A DNA stretch of 64,000 nucleotides from Hyphochytrium catenoides. Its lineage: Eukaryota; Sar; Hyphochytriomycetes; Hyphochytriales; Hyphochytriaceae. Location: positions 99,649 through 163,648 of the forward strand of contig FLMG01000265.1 in assembly GCA_900088475.1 (NCBI GenBank), in the 5' to 3' direction. Positions 22,132 to 33,300 of this stretch are shown piece after piece. The position numbers and the translations under genes are program-made. Below the pieces are notes generated by a model. It ran no database searches. It was not told where the DNA came from and worked only from the letters and a program-made list of their open reading frames with translations. The stretch's first letter is position 1. Every line of letters begins with the position of its first letter.

Positions 22132-23658
22132 ATGAAGCTCGCGCTAGCCCTCCTCTGTACGAGCTGGATTCTTGCTACACTTTGCTTGGCAGTTGAGGGC
22201 GAGACAGCCTCGCTTCATGACTTCTCCCGTAGACTGCTGAGATCTCTCAGCGACGGTTCTTCAAAGTACAGCATCTCTCTCACAGCGCCGCTCATCAAGA
22301 ACTTGTTGGCAGCCGGATACGATTCCCTGACGATCAGACAGAGTTGTCGCCATCCTTTTAGCTACTCGCACAACGAAGGGTCAATAAAGTTACAGTTGGA
22401 CGCCAATAGTCATGCTGTAGATCTCGTTGTTCACGAAGTCGTCGCTGACCGCTGCAAGAAATGGCTCTCAATTAAGCAGGGTTATGTTTCATCATATGAA
22501 ATTCTAATGACCGGTTCGAATAACCTTCGGCTATCATGTGTGAAGGACATTGCAGATAACCTTCCATCCGACGCTGCTTCCGTGCAAGCTGCGTACACCT
22601 TGCGAAAGTGTCAGAGCTTCCCGAGCCCGGTGGATGCAACGGCATTTTGCTCCACGACTGCACCATCTTTGGACGGCGTCGACATTGCAAAGTTCTCACC
22701 CCAAATTCGTATCCATCCGAAAGATGAGTACTTACCATCGGACTTCGAATATGGCATGGAAGAAGCCCAGCTATGTAATGGAGGCTCTTGCATACCAGCT
22801 ACAGAGGAGAATTGGGCTAAGGTCAAGGGCGCTAAAGGATGGACTCTTCAAAAACCTGAGAAGTACTTCAAGGGACTCCCTCTTGGAGAAGGTCAACGTG
22901 TCAACGCTCCGATGTATGTGAATGTTCGGCATGCGGACAACCCCAACCTGCCTTTCGTAGATATCCAATACTGGTTCTACTTTCCTTACAACGGCTGCTC
23001 CAACATGCAGATTGGATTCCAGGAAAACCTCAATTTGAAGCATCGTAAGTTGCCGTTGCGCTGGTGTAACTGGGGGGTTCATGAGGGAGACTGGGAACAC
23101 GTGGCTGTAAAGGTCTGTAAGGACAACCAGAGAGTTCACAGCGTCTTCTACGCCAAGCACTCTGAGCATAGCGTTTCTAACTGTGCAGCCGGCGAGTGCC
23201 GCTTCGCAGAGGATACGCATATCGTAGGTTATTCGGCGCTCGATACGCACGCAACCTATCCGGCTGCTGGCGTCCAGCTTCGTCAAGAACTACCGAAGGC
23301 AATTCTTACGACTAATGCTGCCACACTGCTGTGCGGGGTCATGGACTCCATTCACTTGACGGATCTAACTGAGGACAATGGCCCTCTTTGGGAGCCATGG
23401 AAGAGAAGTGGCGGGCTAATACAAATTGGCGGCGATTCCCCTCTCACGTACTTTGATGGAGCTTGGGGAAAAGACGTAACCAAGAAAGTGGTGAACAATC
23501 CTGAAGGTCTGAGTGATAAGCTGCCATGCAATGTTGCTGGTGTTCTTGGAGCAGGAGCAAAAGCCATTGCTGGTGCAACAGACCTTCTAGATCAATATCT
23601 TTTAAATGGGGCGCCTCAAACGCCGATGTTCCAGGGTTGGTGGAACTTGGACTTCTAG
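22132..23658 (+). CDS. Secreted Vps62-like (DUF946) protein
   Basis: Intronless, 508 residues, with a signal peptide (MKLALALLCTSWILATLCLA). Residues 25-180 form an unassigned N-terminal region with several cysteines. From about 185 it matches the Vps62/DUF946 pattern: IRIHPKDEYLP (192-202), a tryptophan- and tyrosine-rich strand (DIQYWFYFPYNGC), the central signature NWGVHEGDWEHVAV (313-326), and a later THATYPAAG. In fungi the family is named from a vacuolar protein-sorting screen, but its biochemistry is unknown; related proteins are often secreted in fungi and oomycetes. No membrane anchor is visible at the C terminus, so a soluble extracellular or vacuolar protein is likely. It lies 2 kb from another intronless secreted-protein gene in the same orientation. 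Confidence 0.85.
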   Translation: MKLALALLCTSWILATLCLAVEGETASLHDFSRRLLRSLSDGSSKYSISLTAPLIKNLLAAGYDSLTIRQSCRHPFSYSHNEGSIKLQLDANSHAVDLVVHEVVADRCKKWLSIKQGYVSSYEILMTGSNNLRLSCVKDIADNLPSDAASVQAAYTLRKCQSFPSPVDATAFCSTTAPSLDGVDIAKFSPQIRIHPKDEYLPSDFEYGMEEAQLCNGGSCIPATEENWAKVKGAKGWTLQKPEKYFKGLPLGEGQRVNAPMYVNVRHADNPNLPFVDIQYWFYFPYNGCSNMQIGFQENLNLKHRKLPLRWCNWGVHEGDWEHVAVKVCKDNQRVHSVFYAKHSEHSVSNCAAGECRFAEDTHIVGYSALDTHATYPAAGVQLRQELPKAILTTNAATLLCGVMDSIHLTDLTEDNGPLWEPWKRSGGLIQIGGDSPLTYFDGAWGKDVTKKVVNNPEGLSDKLPCNVAGVLGAGAKAIAGATDLLDQYLLNGAPQTPMFQGWWNLDF

Positions 23659-24905
23659 GAGTCCGTCAATTTTTGAGCATGTTGGGTTAGATGTGCGTCT
23701 TTGTGTCGTTAATGTAAGGCACTGTCGTGCTGAGGCGTACCTAGTGGCGCCGCGAAAAGTGGCATTCTGTTAGCGACATCATGCAGCACGCAACTCTTTT
23801 CATCCTCGTTTGGGGTTCGCTCTTTTTTTTTATAATAAAAACAAAAGGAAAGATTTGGATGATGAGGATCAGAAGTGTTTTTTGTCAAAAGTAATATTGA
23901 CCTTTCGTCTATGTATGAGAATTCATTCTTACAATCATCAGTACTCTCATTGGCCTTATATATGAAGGATCAAGCTCTTCTTTTGCTTGTAGGATCGGCA
24001 CCATTTGCAAGCATGACCAGCTTCCCCCGTCGTCGAGGTTTAGATTTTTAGTTGTTATTTTTACGTCCGTTTCCCATTGCATGATGATGCGACAGTGAAG
24101 GAGTTGCTGCTCTATTGATGATACCTCGCTGCAATGAAGCCTTGTCACCTGGGGCTGCTGTCCCGCCTGCATCTTCATTGAATACGGGCGTTAGGAGCAA
24201 TTTCTCTTCCTAGTGAACCGACCATCAGAATCGCAGCAGGTGGCAGCTGGAATAAGGCCAAGGCAGATACAACAGGTTAAGGGAAAAAGTCACACACTCA
24301 GTAGCCCTATCGGCAGAAAGCCGCGGGCTCCCAATAAGATGTTGTCCGGTCCTGCTAGATTCTGTCAACTGCCATCGATGTTATCGCTGGAGCAATGAAG
24401 AGGCGAAGGTTCCAATGTCAGTAAACTCCACCACCTTACTAATTTTATTTTTGTTATAAACGGTCTCAGACAAGGGTGATCAGAAAACGCACTTACATCG
24501 CAAGTGGTAATATCAAGCCTGTAACCCTACAGTTAGGCCTACCTGGAACCAACACCGTAGTAATAAGTGAGAAGGAAACAATGCATCTGGTCAGCTTGAG
24601 CTCCACGAGCTCCATTGCCTTTCTCTTCCTCCTCGAAGCATTACACTCGGCCTCCAACCTTGACTTCTTCCTCTTGACATTGAATGACCAATGACCTTGT
24701 CACCTGGTGGAAAGTAGGAACCGCAGTCGTTGCCAAGAATCAGTACCAATTCTTCACTCCTTCAACAGGGACTAGCCAGCAGCGAGCACCACGAGTCAGC
24801 AAGACGCCGAGGCAGAGGCAGGCTATCTCTTGGGAAAGGCCAGGGCCAATGGAGATGGTGCGATTGCCCTGTGGTTGATTAGTGAGCGTTGCATATAGAT
24901 CGACA
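23659..24905. other. Intergenic region
   Basis: About 1.2 kb with no supported gene. A T-rich tract followed by TTTTATAATAAAAAC (about 23822-23843) lies about 170 bp after the Vps62-like stop and could serve as an A-rich polyadenylation region. The minus-strand frame at 24740-25180 is antisense to exon 1 of the acyltransferase and is not supported. Confidence 0.35.
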
Positions 24906-26547
24906 ATGGTATTGGTCCTAGTGTTTCGAGCTCTGTCGGAGTTGGAGGAGGATTGGACTCGTTTGATTTGCACGGTTGCCAGCACCGTCATCGTCCTATA
25001 CTTTCTTATCAATATGGAGAAGAAGCAGGACAGCAAGGCGATTTCCATAAAGCTCAAAGACATTGTTGGCCTTGCCGGAGCCGCCGAGTGCGAGACGCAG
25101 AGGTCGAAGGAGGGGATACCGTTGGATGCTGCTATCCACCCAGATAGAAAGTTTGAGGACAAACCCACAACTAAAAGCATTGCGGTCGGGGTGTGCTACG
25201 TTCTGACAATTATGGCAACCAGCACCGTCCTTTCTGTCACATACCTACTGACAGCGGCAGTGTTCGTGACTCCATTTTCACGGTAAGGAACCCTTGCCTA
25301 ACCTTAGACAGCTTCACGTGCTCACTATTTAATTCAAACCAGTCAGTATGCGGTATTTCTGATGCGGTATGGCATTGGTAAATGGTTCTCTATGACCAGT
25401 CTCATGCAGGAGGTGCTATTTGGTGTCCGCGTCAGGATCATAGTAGATAGTGACGCTCCAGACATTCGTCTTACGAGAGAGGACGACTCCCTTCTCATCT
25501 GCAATCATCGAAGTGAGGTGGACTGGTTCTACTTTTGGTACAGCTTCCATATAATGACGATGGGCAAAATGAACAATTTTCGCGCTAATCTCATCCTGCT
25601 CTTGTAGGAATCTCGGGGTGCGGTTTAACATGCATTCTGGCATGAGAACGATGTTGAAGTCTCAGCTTAGGCTAATACCTGGGCCTGGGTAGGTAGCTTT
25701 ATGGTCGTGAAGCGTTTTGGGCAGCTGACTCATTCTGTTACCGGTGCCTATTGTGACAGTTGGGCAATGACGCTGCTGCGATTCCCATTTGTCTCTCGAG
25801 CTTGGGAGAAAGATGCTGAAGCACTTCGTGCTACTATTGAGGGTTACAGGCATGAAGGTTTACCAATATGCTTGGCAATGTTTCCAGAGGGCACGGCCCT
25901 CTATGACAGGGCCCTCATGTCATCTCACAAGTTCTCGGAAAAGAGTGGTTTGCCCAAGTATGAGTATGTCTTGCAGCCAAGGTTCAAAGGTTTCGAATAT
26001 GTCGTCCAACACCTCCAGCCATCATATATTGTGGACGCTACCATTGCCTACCCGGAGCTGATGCAAGGAGTACGACCATCGCCGGTAAGCACTAGTCTCA
26101 AGAAACAGTGGTCAGCTGATAAATTGATCTAACTACGTCTTTCTCTTAGCTCCGCTTTTTGATGGGACTCTTTCCTAGAGATGTTGTTATTCATTATCGA
26201 AAGTATCGCCTTCCCGAAGTCACCCAGTTTGGTCAGGACGCTAAGGAATGGTACGATGTTGGGAAGGGGTACCCCCTTTTCTATCGCTCACAACCTTGCT
26301 GCTTCAACCGTTTAGGCTGCGCAAAAGATTTGAAGCGAAGGAGCAGATGCTCAAGAACTTCTACACCACCGGGATACTTCCTGGCAAGGAGCTAGTGTTT
26401 GAACCGCTTGAAGACCGGTTCATTGCCGACACACTGTTTGTGCTGCTAGTGCTAGCGCTTTCTCTCTACCTGATGAGCGAGTTCTGGCTCATGCGGCTGT
26501 ATTTCGTCTGTGGCGCCCTCTATTGTACACTTCGCACCTTGACTTAG
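24906..26547 (+). CDS. Membrane glycerolipid acyltransferase (PlsC/LPAAT family)
   Basis: Predicted 1-acyl-glycerophosphate or lysophospholipid acyltransferase of about 436 residues, acting in a membrane. Six exons join in phase: 24906-25282, 25343-25537, 25608-25688, 25760-26084, 26150-26250 and 26316-26547. Catalytic motif I is NHRSEVD (180-186), followed by the LKSQLRLIPGPGWAM block and motif III FPEGT (259-263). Membrane segments are predicted at about 20-35, 92-121 and 395-430. The overall plan (motif I, IPGxGW, WEKD, FPEGT, C-terminal hydrophobic pair) resembles LPAAT and lysocardiolipin-acyltransferase subfamilies. Residue-level substrate specificity cannot be read. The start is the first ATG in the frame; Met at 25015 is an alternative that would drop the first membrane segment. 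Confidence 0.92.
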
Positions 26548-27447
26548 AGAGGCAACAAGACAGGACTTATAGACCCCGATAGATCGACGACCTAACAACA
26601 TGCCAGCTATAATTTACCATATAAATAAACTATGGTGGGACTCATGAGCATCAAGTGTCAGTACAACGATCAAGATTGTGGTTGAGAAGGCACTCCTTAA
26701 CGGACGCATGTGTCCGAGCTTTGATCGGGATAGAACTACGCAAGCAATATCTGCTCCGACTACCAATCGCATCCGATCTGGCATCGAGTGACTTGAAAGG
26801 TGGCGATTAAGGGAAGTCGGAAGCTCATGTTCACTTGCTCCTCATTTCTTTTTTCTCTCTTTCGCGCAGACTAATTCCTCCCGTCCCACCGCTTGATGCC
26901 GTTTTTATAATTCATTTGCTCTTCTATTTGACTGCTCTGATGGTACTCTGAGGTAGTTGCACACTTCTATGATGACTGAAAATCAAGGGTTTAGCATGAC
27001 TGATGACGATCGATGGTTATTATAATAGTGGAAGAAGAAGAAGGGAAATGATGTACTGGACTCCGAGTAAGAGCACGATTAGATGACACGAATCCAGACT
27101 AGTAAACAATTTAGCAAGCAGTTCAAGCTACAAAACTAGGAAGGTTGTAGTTGTCGTTCTTGGGAGTCGATGACTTTTAGGCTTGTACTTGTTCAGTGTG
27201 ATAAGGGCAAAACCGAAAGGCCATCATTTCTAGCATCTTTGTGGAAGATCCAGACCTTGACCAACAACAGAACTACTTGAGGGCCTCTACTCATAACAGT
27301 TCTACGACTCAGTGGCTCATACCACCATTTGCCATACTCCGTCGTCATAATAGGGCCCACCATCCCTGAAACAAGCTGTTCCGGAGCTGTAGAGCGGCAT
27401 TCAACGATTGAGATTGTGAAGTGATAACAAGACGTATTCACTAAAGG
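26548..27447. other. Intergenic region
   Basis: About 0.9 kb between the acyltransferase and threonine synthase genes. A short minus-strand frame at 27193-27441 has no motif. TTTTTATAATTC at about 26902 resembles the T-rich/TATA boxes seen in other gaps. TAGAACT motifs occur at 26731, and AGTTCTA at about 27298. Confidence 0.35.
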
Positions 27448-29560
27448 ATGAGGTTCGTGTGCTGCCGTAGTAGCAGCAAGTACCGGAGGTATTACTCCTT
27501 TGAGGAAGCCGTTGTGAAAGGATGGTCAGACGACGGGGGTATGATCCTGCCAGCTTTGGATGAGGTAAGGAGCTTGCCTACTGCTTCCTAGTAGCCTTTC
27601 ATGGAGAGCGAATACTAAGAATAATTGGTCAGATACCCTACTTCGACAGCCATAAACTGCGCAATTGGGCGGACCTGCCTTATGAAGAACTCTGTTACCA
27701 AATACTGTCTCACTTCATCCCAGAAGATGAGATACCTGCTGACGTACTTCGATCGCTGCTAGCTAGTGCCTTCGGGTGCTTTGGGAGTCCCGAGGTTAGC
27801 TCATTTATTGGCTGTTTTCAGAGAAATTATTCAACAAAAGATCCTCAGGTGGTCACCGTGAAAGACCTAGGACAAAACTTGCAGGTTGTGGAGCTGTGGC
27901 ATGGCCCCACCGCTGCTTTTAAGGTATAGTAGTCAAAGGGCTGCTACAATCTAGATGAGCCCGATGGCTACTGACCTTTGATGTTAGGATCTTGGCATGC
28001 AGGTTCTTGCAGAGCTACTTAGCTACTTCATGAAGAAACGAGAGGAGAATCTCACTCTTCTTGTTGGAACGAGTGGTGATACCGGATCTTCTGCAATACA
28101 TTCCGTCCTGGGCAAGGAAAATGTTTGTAGCCGTGTAAGCAAAGGCTTTGTTTATGATGCCTCTGACATCTGTTTGCTTGTAGATGAACCTCGTCGTTCT
28201 CTTTCCCAAAGGACGAATATCCGAGGTTCAGGAGCTGCAGATGACATCGGTCGGATCACAAGCTCCTAACGTCAAAGTTGTGGGTATGTCCTTGTTACAG
28301 ATTCACCAAACAATGTAGTCTCTCACAAGTGCAAACCGCAAACTAGGAGTGGAAGGGACATCAGATGATTTGGATGTGCCTATCGAGGCCCTCTTTAGAG
28401 ATCTGGAGTTCCGACGGCGGAATAATCTAGGCAGCGTCAATTCTGTCAATATTTGTCGGCTGTTAGTACAGATAGTACACTACTTCTATGCCTACCTAAG
28501 GCACGATCCCACTGCCCAGAGCACCATAAACTTCAGCATTCCTACAGGCGCGGGAGGCCATGTTACAGCCGGAATATTGGGGCGTCTGATGGGGTTGCCT
28601 GTCAACCGTCTTATAGTTGCTACAAACGAGAACGATATATTCTCAAGGGTGAGCAGACGGCCTTATTACCAGACTTCCCTCGATTTGTCTCAGATCTCTT
28701 ATCTCCCACTTAGTGGCTGAAAACTGGAACTTTTGCGAGGAAGAACTCTGTCCAAAGGACCACCTCCCCCTCTATGGACATTCAAGTTCCTTACAACATC
28801 GAAAGAGTCCTCTTTTTATTTGCAAATGGCACAGGTCACTTGGTAAGTCATAGGATTATGGTAGAATAGATGTCCCTCATGACTGCGCCAACTCTAGGTC
28901 TCAAAGTGGATGCGAGAGTTTAGAGAAACCGGAAAGCTTGAGTTCTCTTATGGCGAAATGGAAAGAATCCGCACCTTGTTCTCCCTCCGAGGACACTCAA
29001 TCACAGACCAGAAAGTCTTAGCCGTAGGTGGAGCCATGATTTTACCTGGCTTACAAAAGAAGCTAAGCGGCATTCGCTCACCTCGATAGACCATTTCAGA
29101 AGTGCACCGAGAGAAGAATTACCCTCTGGACCCACACACGGCAGTTGGTGTCGCCGCGGCCCTGGAGGAAGGAACTCAAAAGATGACGGTATGAAATCCT
29201 CCTACCTACACAGCTACGGTTCTCATCCTTGTCTCTTTGCCAGATTTGCATGGGCTGTGCTCACGCGGTGAAGTTTCTGGAGACACTCGGAAAGGCCCTG
29301 AACTCTTCTAGAGACGCTGCTGAGCTATTAACCTCAGCCGATAGGAGCCATCCCCATGTCACCAGGATATTAGGGTACGAAGCTAGCCGTTATTATTGCA
29401 AAAGGTGGGCACTGGAGCTAATGAAGCGCTCTTTAGCTTACGGGGCAAGAACTTTCCATATGACGTCTTTCCAGCTGGCACCGATTGGAAACTGCAACTC
29501 AGGAGCATCGTCACCAACATGAGAGGAAGCATTCCCGCATCCACGAATCAGTTGGGTTAA
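27448..29560 (+). CDS. Threonine synthase
   Basis: PLP enzyme converting O-phosphohomoserine to threonine plus phosphate, the last step of threonine synthesis. About 503 residues in 11 exons: 27448-27564, 27633-27794, 27849-27923, 27988-28134, 28184-28283, 28347-28648, 28714-28842, 28898-29023, 29090-29188, 29244-29374 and 29437-29560. The PLP lysine is Lys118 in HGPTAAFKD, split from its Asp by an intron. GTSGDTGSSA binds phosphate, and LFPKGRISEVQELQMT, IPTGAGGHVTAG and NENDIF are family blocks. The N-terminal YYSFEEAVVKGWSDDGGMILP and the length match the fungal/proteobacterial type, not the SAM-regulated plant type. No obvious plastid transit peptide is seen (MRFVCCRSSSKYRRYY is short). 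The 54-bp segment 27795-27848 is read as an intron because it interrupts a family block, although it has no stop codon. Confidence 0.95.
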
Positions 29561-30305
29561 GTAGAGTAGCAACCCTTCCTATGCCTAGGCAACCGGTCTT
29601 GGGAATCAGTGGCGTTGGCAGGCTGTACCAACTTTCGCATCCGTCACCCGGCCAGGGACTGTTGACTGAGCAGTCAGACGCTTCTGTGACCGCCGATACT
29701 AGCTGGGCAATGTAGGAGCCGGTGGAATGGCCGCTGTGTAACAATCATCTCATTTGTCTTTGATGGGTTGGGGATTATTTGTACATAGATTCGGTATAAA
29801 ATAACCGTTGAACTATTTTATTCTAAATTCGTTTGCTACGGGAGGAGTACTGGGAGAGATGCCGTTTCGTCTTTCTTTCTATCAATTCGTCCGATAAGTG
29901 AACAGAGGCTTGCCTGCCTTCGCAGACCAGGCCCTGACTGCAATGTCCCAGGCAAGCTCCTCAAGCCCCTGAGAAAATGGCGGCGTTATCTGCAGTAGCG
30001 CCGCCTGCTCCCCAAGCTGCAAGGCGAAAGATAAAGGCCAGCTCGCAGGGCTTGAGTTCTAATCCTCCTCTAAAGGAGATGGTCTAAGGATGTTCACCAC
30101 GAGCAGAACCGTTCGGTTCTGATGCGTCAACTTTTTTGCCAAGGTCTCTATATCTCGCCTGCCACAGGGATTAGCGCAGCGGCCGGAGGTTTGACAAGCA
30201 TGCTAGTCGTGATGAGAGCAGTCTACTTGGCCCTGAGGATCCAAGTAAGGGCCACACTAGCCTCAGCTCCACAACCAGTCTGTTGAAGGGGAGACAGCGG
30301 CTAAA
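29561..30305. other. Intergenic region before the LRR/IQ/WW gene
   Basis: About 745 bp. No exon could be tied to either neighbour. It contains a GTATAAAATAACC box at about 29792, just after the threonine synthase stop, but no clear TATA box within 60 bp of the next ATG. Confidence 0.3.
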
Positions 30306-33300
30306 ATGCCCGCTATCAAACAAAGAAATGGGTCTCCAGGACAAAGGAGGTGAGGCCAGACCTAAGTCCTAGCCCTTATCATCGTGTCTTAGAGCTTCCT
30401 CAAGGGTTCCACCTCACAAGATAGAGCCTCTGGTCTTCAAGGCTCAGGTGACTCCCTATGCAGATGGACACCGTCAGAAGCCTTCGAACAACAATGAAAT
30501 TATAGAAAATGGGTTAGATCCCATTGTCAAAAGTAGCTCGCTCACCTCTAGTGAAGCAGATCATGGACGGTTCGTGTTCGTAAAATAGGACAGAAAGCCA
30601 TTCAGCTTTTGACTGACCTATATCCTCACAGCCTCACGCGGCTGCTGCAGAACTGCAAAAAGAACGAGGGTATTGCTTATGAAGAAGTGCCACCGGAGAT
30701 TTATACCTCTGAGCAGCTGGACTTGAATGTGCGCGTCAATGAAATAGTACAAGAGATTAACTCTGCTGACTGTCCAATCGCTTTATAGAGCTGGTCGTAT
30801 CTTATCACCGACAACGTTCTAAGGGCTATCGGTGACCTTAACGCCACGGTAGCGATTAATCAGCATTTGGAACATGGTCGACGAGGTTAGGCACTGCGAC
30901 ACTGTGGCAATGCTTCTTGAATTCTTAGTGACAGTCATCATCTCCTTGGTCGGGCAGTCGACGCACACTCCATTTTAGAGGCTTCAAACAAGGCTAGCCT
31001 CTCGCGAAAGCTAACAAAGCTCCTTATTCACGATGCACAGAAGGTAGAGGCGGTGAGCTAGTGGGAAATGAGAGACAATGAAGTGACACGCTTGTTCTTA
31101 GGCTACTGACTGGGGATTTACTTATCTTGGGTCTAAAATAAAGTCGTTGGAAGAGCTTGATATTGGAAAAAATGTTCAGGTGAGTCTTTTCTATGACATA
31201 GATCGCTGTCATAGGTTCTGCCACAACTTTTACTGAGTGACACTCCATTAGCTCACAGATGTGGGCATACGAGCGATTTTGATGAACAATGCGAACCTTG
31301 AGATTCTCAATGCCAGCGGCCTTCCGGGGGTGACGTCTACTGGTCTAGCCGTTATGGGCCAGACCTGTCGGCGGTTAACGCGTAAGACCTCCCAACTCTA
31401 AGGGAACTGTCAGCGACTCAGCTTTGCACGTCTCTTTTACAGAGCTTGACTTGTCAAACAACATTGACACAACTGAATGGATGCTGCACCAGATCTTTGC
31501 AGGCTGCACTCTCCTTCGGCACATCAACCTCAGCATGTGCCCCAACGTAACAGATAACGCACTAAAAGCTCTAGCTAACAATTGCAAGTTTGTGGAGTAT
31601 CTCAATGTGGGGGCTTGTCGCCAGGTAAGGACTCCTCATGCAAAGCGTGACTTAAAGGCCATAACTCCTCCAGTTGACTGTAGGTTTCAGATGTGGGCGT
31701 ATTGGCGGTCACTCAAGGATGCGCTACATTGCGGACTCTCAACCTTCATCGTAAGGAAATGCCCTACCGGATAACAGATGTCTGTCTGTTGGCACTATCT
31801 GAAAAGTGTTCGGTGATTGAGACGTTGGTGCTAGCTGGGTGTGAGATGGTCACTGACGTAGGCATCAGCTGGATTAGTAGTCACTGTTCGGGAGTGAAAG
31901 AGCTTGACTTGAAGGGCTGCATGAAGATCACCGACGCCTCTATGCGCTGCATTAGCGAGGGCTTTGGACAGATTGAGGCCCTAAACCTGGCAGGTGACAC
32001 AGACTTGTCGATTCTTATGGTTCTGAGAATATACTCACAATGGGAATCTAGGCTGCAGTCAGGTGACAGACGTTGGCATTCGCTATCTTTCCATGAGGTG
32101 TCAGGCTTTGCGGAAGCTCAACCTAAGTGGTCTGCATTTCGTTTCAGATGGGATGCAAAGAGATTTCGGTTTGGGTAAGCTTCTTTATCAGAGACTAAAC
32201 TGAGAGCGCTTTGTATTCCCAACTTAAAACCGCCTTCTCTTCGCTCAGAGGGCCTACAGGCCCTTGCGAAGAATTGCAACCTGATTACGGAACTTCACCT
32301 CAATGGTTGCTTCCGGGTAGCTGAGGTAGCTGGAAAGTCCCTTTTATACGATGCTCGTATTGGTCTAAGCTCTATTTCCGCCTTTTGTAGCTTGCTTTAA
32401 GAACCATTGCAAAGGGCTGTCAGGTCCTTAAGCACCTCAGTTTGGCCAACTGTCCCAATGTCACCGTTGACGGGATCGCGAAAATTGCTCAGGTGGGTAC
32501 CATAGGCAACAACTATTTGGAGCAAAGGCATAGAGAGGAAACTGACCAGATGAGTGGTCGATGAATCTGACCTCTTACTCCCCGCCAGTACTGCATCTCC
32601 CTGCGTTCACTGAACCTTGCGGAATGCCCCAACACTTGTGACAAGATGGTTGCATATCTCAGCAACTACAGCAGACAGTTGAGGACCTTGAACCTTACTA
32701 ACAACGACAAAATTACTGACATCAGCCTGAAGTACCTAAGTAAAGGCTGTAAGAACCTGCAGGTACTGGGAGTGGCAGGTGCGTAGCCCCCACCAAATCT
32801 AACTTTTACTCAATGTCGACGCCATTTTGTTCACGACCTACATTCTTTCTTGACTCGTTCAATTTATCATAACCTCAAGGGTGCAAGCAAATCACGGACG
32901 AGGGTGTCCTCTACCTCACAGAAGCAGACTTTACCCCGGGGCTGGAGGACCTCAACCTGAAAGGGTGCCCCTTAGTAACTGAAGCAGCCATTTCATGGCT
33001 GTCCGAGCGCTGCAAGACCATTTTGACGTTAAACGTGAAAGTATGTTCACCCAAGTTCCCTCGTCCACCTCTACCATCGTTCACTCCGTGGTTACCTTTG
33101 TCGCAGCCATTCGATCTCTGAAATGTTGACTAACGTTATCAACTTGCTTAATCCAGAAATGCTCAGTCACTGTCAGCGGTATCCGAAGCATGAGAGAGGC
33201 CTGGAGGTATTCTGACTTTCATGCAGATGAGGACTTTCTTGGCATGAAGCCCAAAGACAGGGCTAGCGACAGAAGAATGGTGAATAACTATGCAAGGCGA

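Noticed and set aside
25608-25760. Apparent frameshift in the acyltransferase after LRLIPGPG (stop TAG at 25690)
   Set aside because: A GTAGGT donor at 25689 and a GTGACAG acceptor ending at 25759 define a 71-bp intron. Splicing restores IPGPGWAM and the family pattern, so the gene is intact.
27795-27848. In-frame segment EVSSFIGCFQRNYSTKDPQ as an insertion in threonine synthase
   Set aside because: It is bordered by GTTAGC and CCTCAG, and its removal gives the conserved block without an insert. It was treated as a 54-bp intron, although the frame stays open without splicing.
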